DNA of 64,000 nt from Tannerella serpentiformis. Its GTDB lineage: Bacteria > Bacteroidota > Bacteroidia > Bacteroidales > Tannerellaceae. Under the pieces are notes generated by a model. The model was not told the DNA's origin. It ran no database searches and saw only the letters and a program-made list of their open reading frames with translations. The stretch covers positions 682,001-746,000 of the forward strand of contig NZ_CP028365.1 of NCBI RefSeq assembly GCF_003033925.1, written 5' to 3'. Within the stretch, counting starts at the first letter, position 1, and each line of letters begins with the position of its first letter. Below, one piece after another: positions 63,994-64,000 of the stretch. The position numbers and the translations under genes were made by a program.

Positions 63994-64000
63994 ACGCTTT

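Noticed and set aside
1-64000. tRNA or rRNA genes
   Set aside because: I saw no cloverleaf-like or ribosomal segment, including next to the integrase pairs, so no tRNA attachment site is proposed.

Overview
The window looks like a chromosome segment from a GC-rich oral-type member of the Bacteroidales, most likely a Tannerella relative. Supporting this are two SusC/SusD (RagA/RagB) pairs, promoters of the Bacteroidetes type (TAnnTTTG at -7), a type IX secretion (T9SS) sorting domain ending in KLIKN, and IS982/ISL3/IS5 remnants of the kind found in oral Bacteroidales. The genus call rests on recognition only, not on a search.

Positions 1-36.7 kb are core-like and GC-rich. They hold a partial SpoIID-domain gene, a complete MacB-type tripartite exporter operon on the minus strand (ATPase, two permeases, adaptor, TolC-like channel), a membrane-anchored coiled-coil protein, guaA, a copper P-type ATPase, an NYN nuclease-like gene with an attenuator-like leader, a Crp/Fnr regulator, a DUF6261-like gene, a broken HEPN gene with an overlapping partner, SusC/SusD pair 1, a small lipoprotein, cobO, a DUF488 gene, a large outer-membrane beta-barrel protein, nhaA, SusC/SusD pair 2 and a 7TM-HD phosphodiesterase. 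Many of the gaps between these genes are filled by tandem arrays of 41-42 bp units. The unit sequence differs from place to place, but the period is constant and most units contain a short palindrome.

Positions 36.8-64 kb are accessory. A mobilisation module (relaxase, interrupted accessory gene, oriT-like hairpins, DUF3408 and CHC2-primase remnants) is followed by an IS5 remnant, a tandem tyrosine-recombinase pair, two excisionase-like HTH genes and a DUF3408 gene. Next comes a T9SS serine protease gene that is frameshifted and split by about 4.66 kb of AT-rich DNA. That insert carries a pectate lyase, a wzi-like pseudogene and an ISL3 transposase whose two halves lie in swapped order. Upstream of the protease, in the same operon, is a four-repeat lipoprotein that resembles a cognate protease inhibitor.

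From 55.0 to 60.2 kb lies an AT-rich putative defence operon: a 1309-residue STAND/NACHT-like NTPase, a small gene that is interrupted, and a TIR-domain protein. The C-terminal tail of the TIR protein matches the N-terminus of the NTPase (10 of 20 positions), suggesting homotypic peptide signalling. This is the best candidate for a little-described system here. It is followed by a decayed IS982 element and a second tandem pair of tyrosine recombinases, so the 41-64 kb island is bracketed by two integrase pairs.

The accessory genes show much decay. Four genes are interrupted in frame by TAG, and at least two are frameshifted at runs of seven A. Sequencing or assembly error should be excluded before building on any single case. 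No tRNA, rRNA or CRISPR array was seen.
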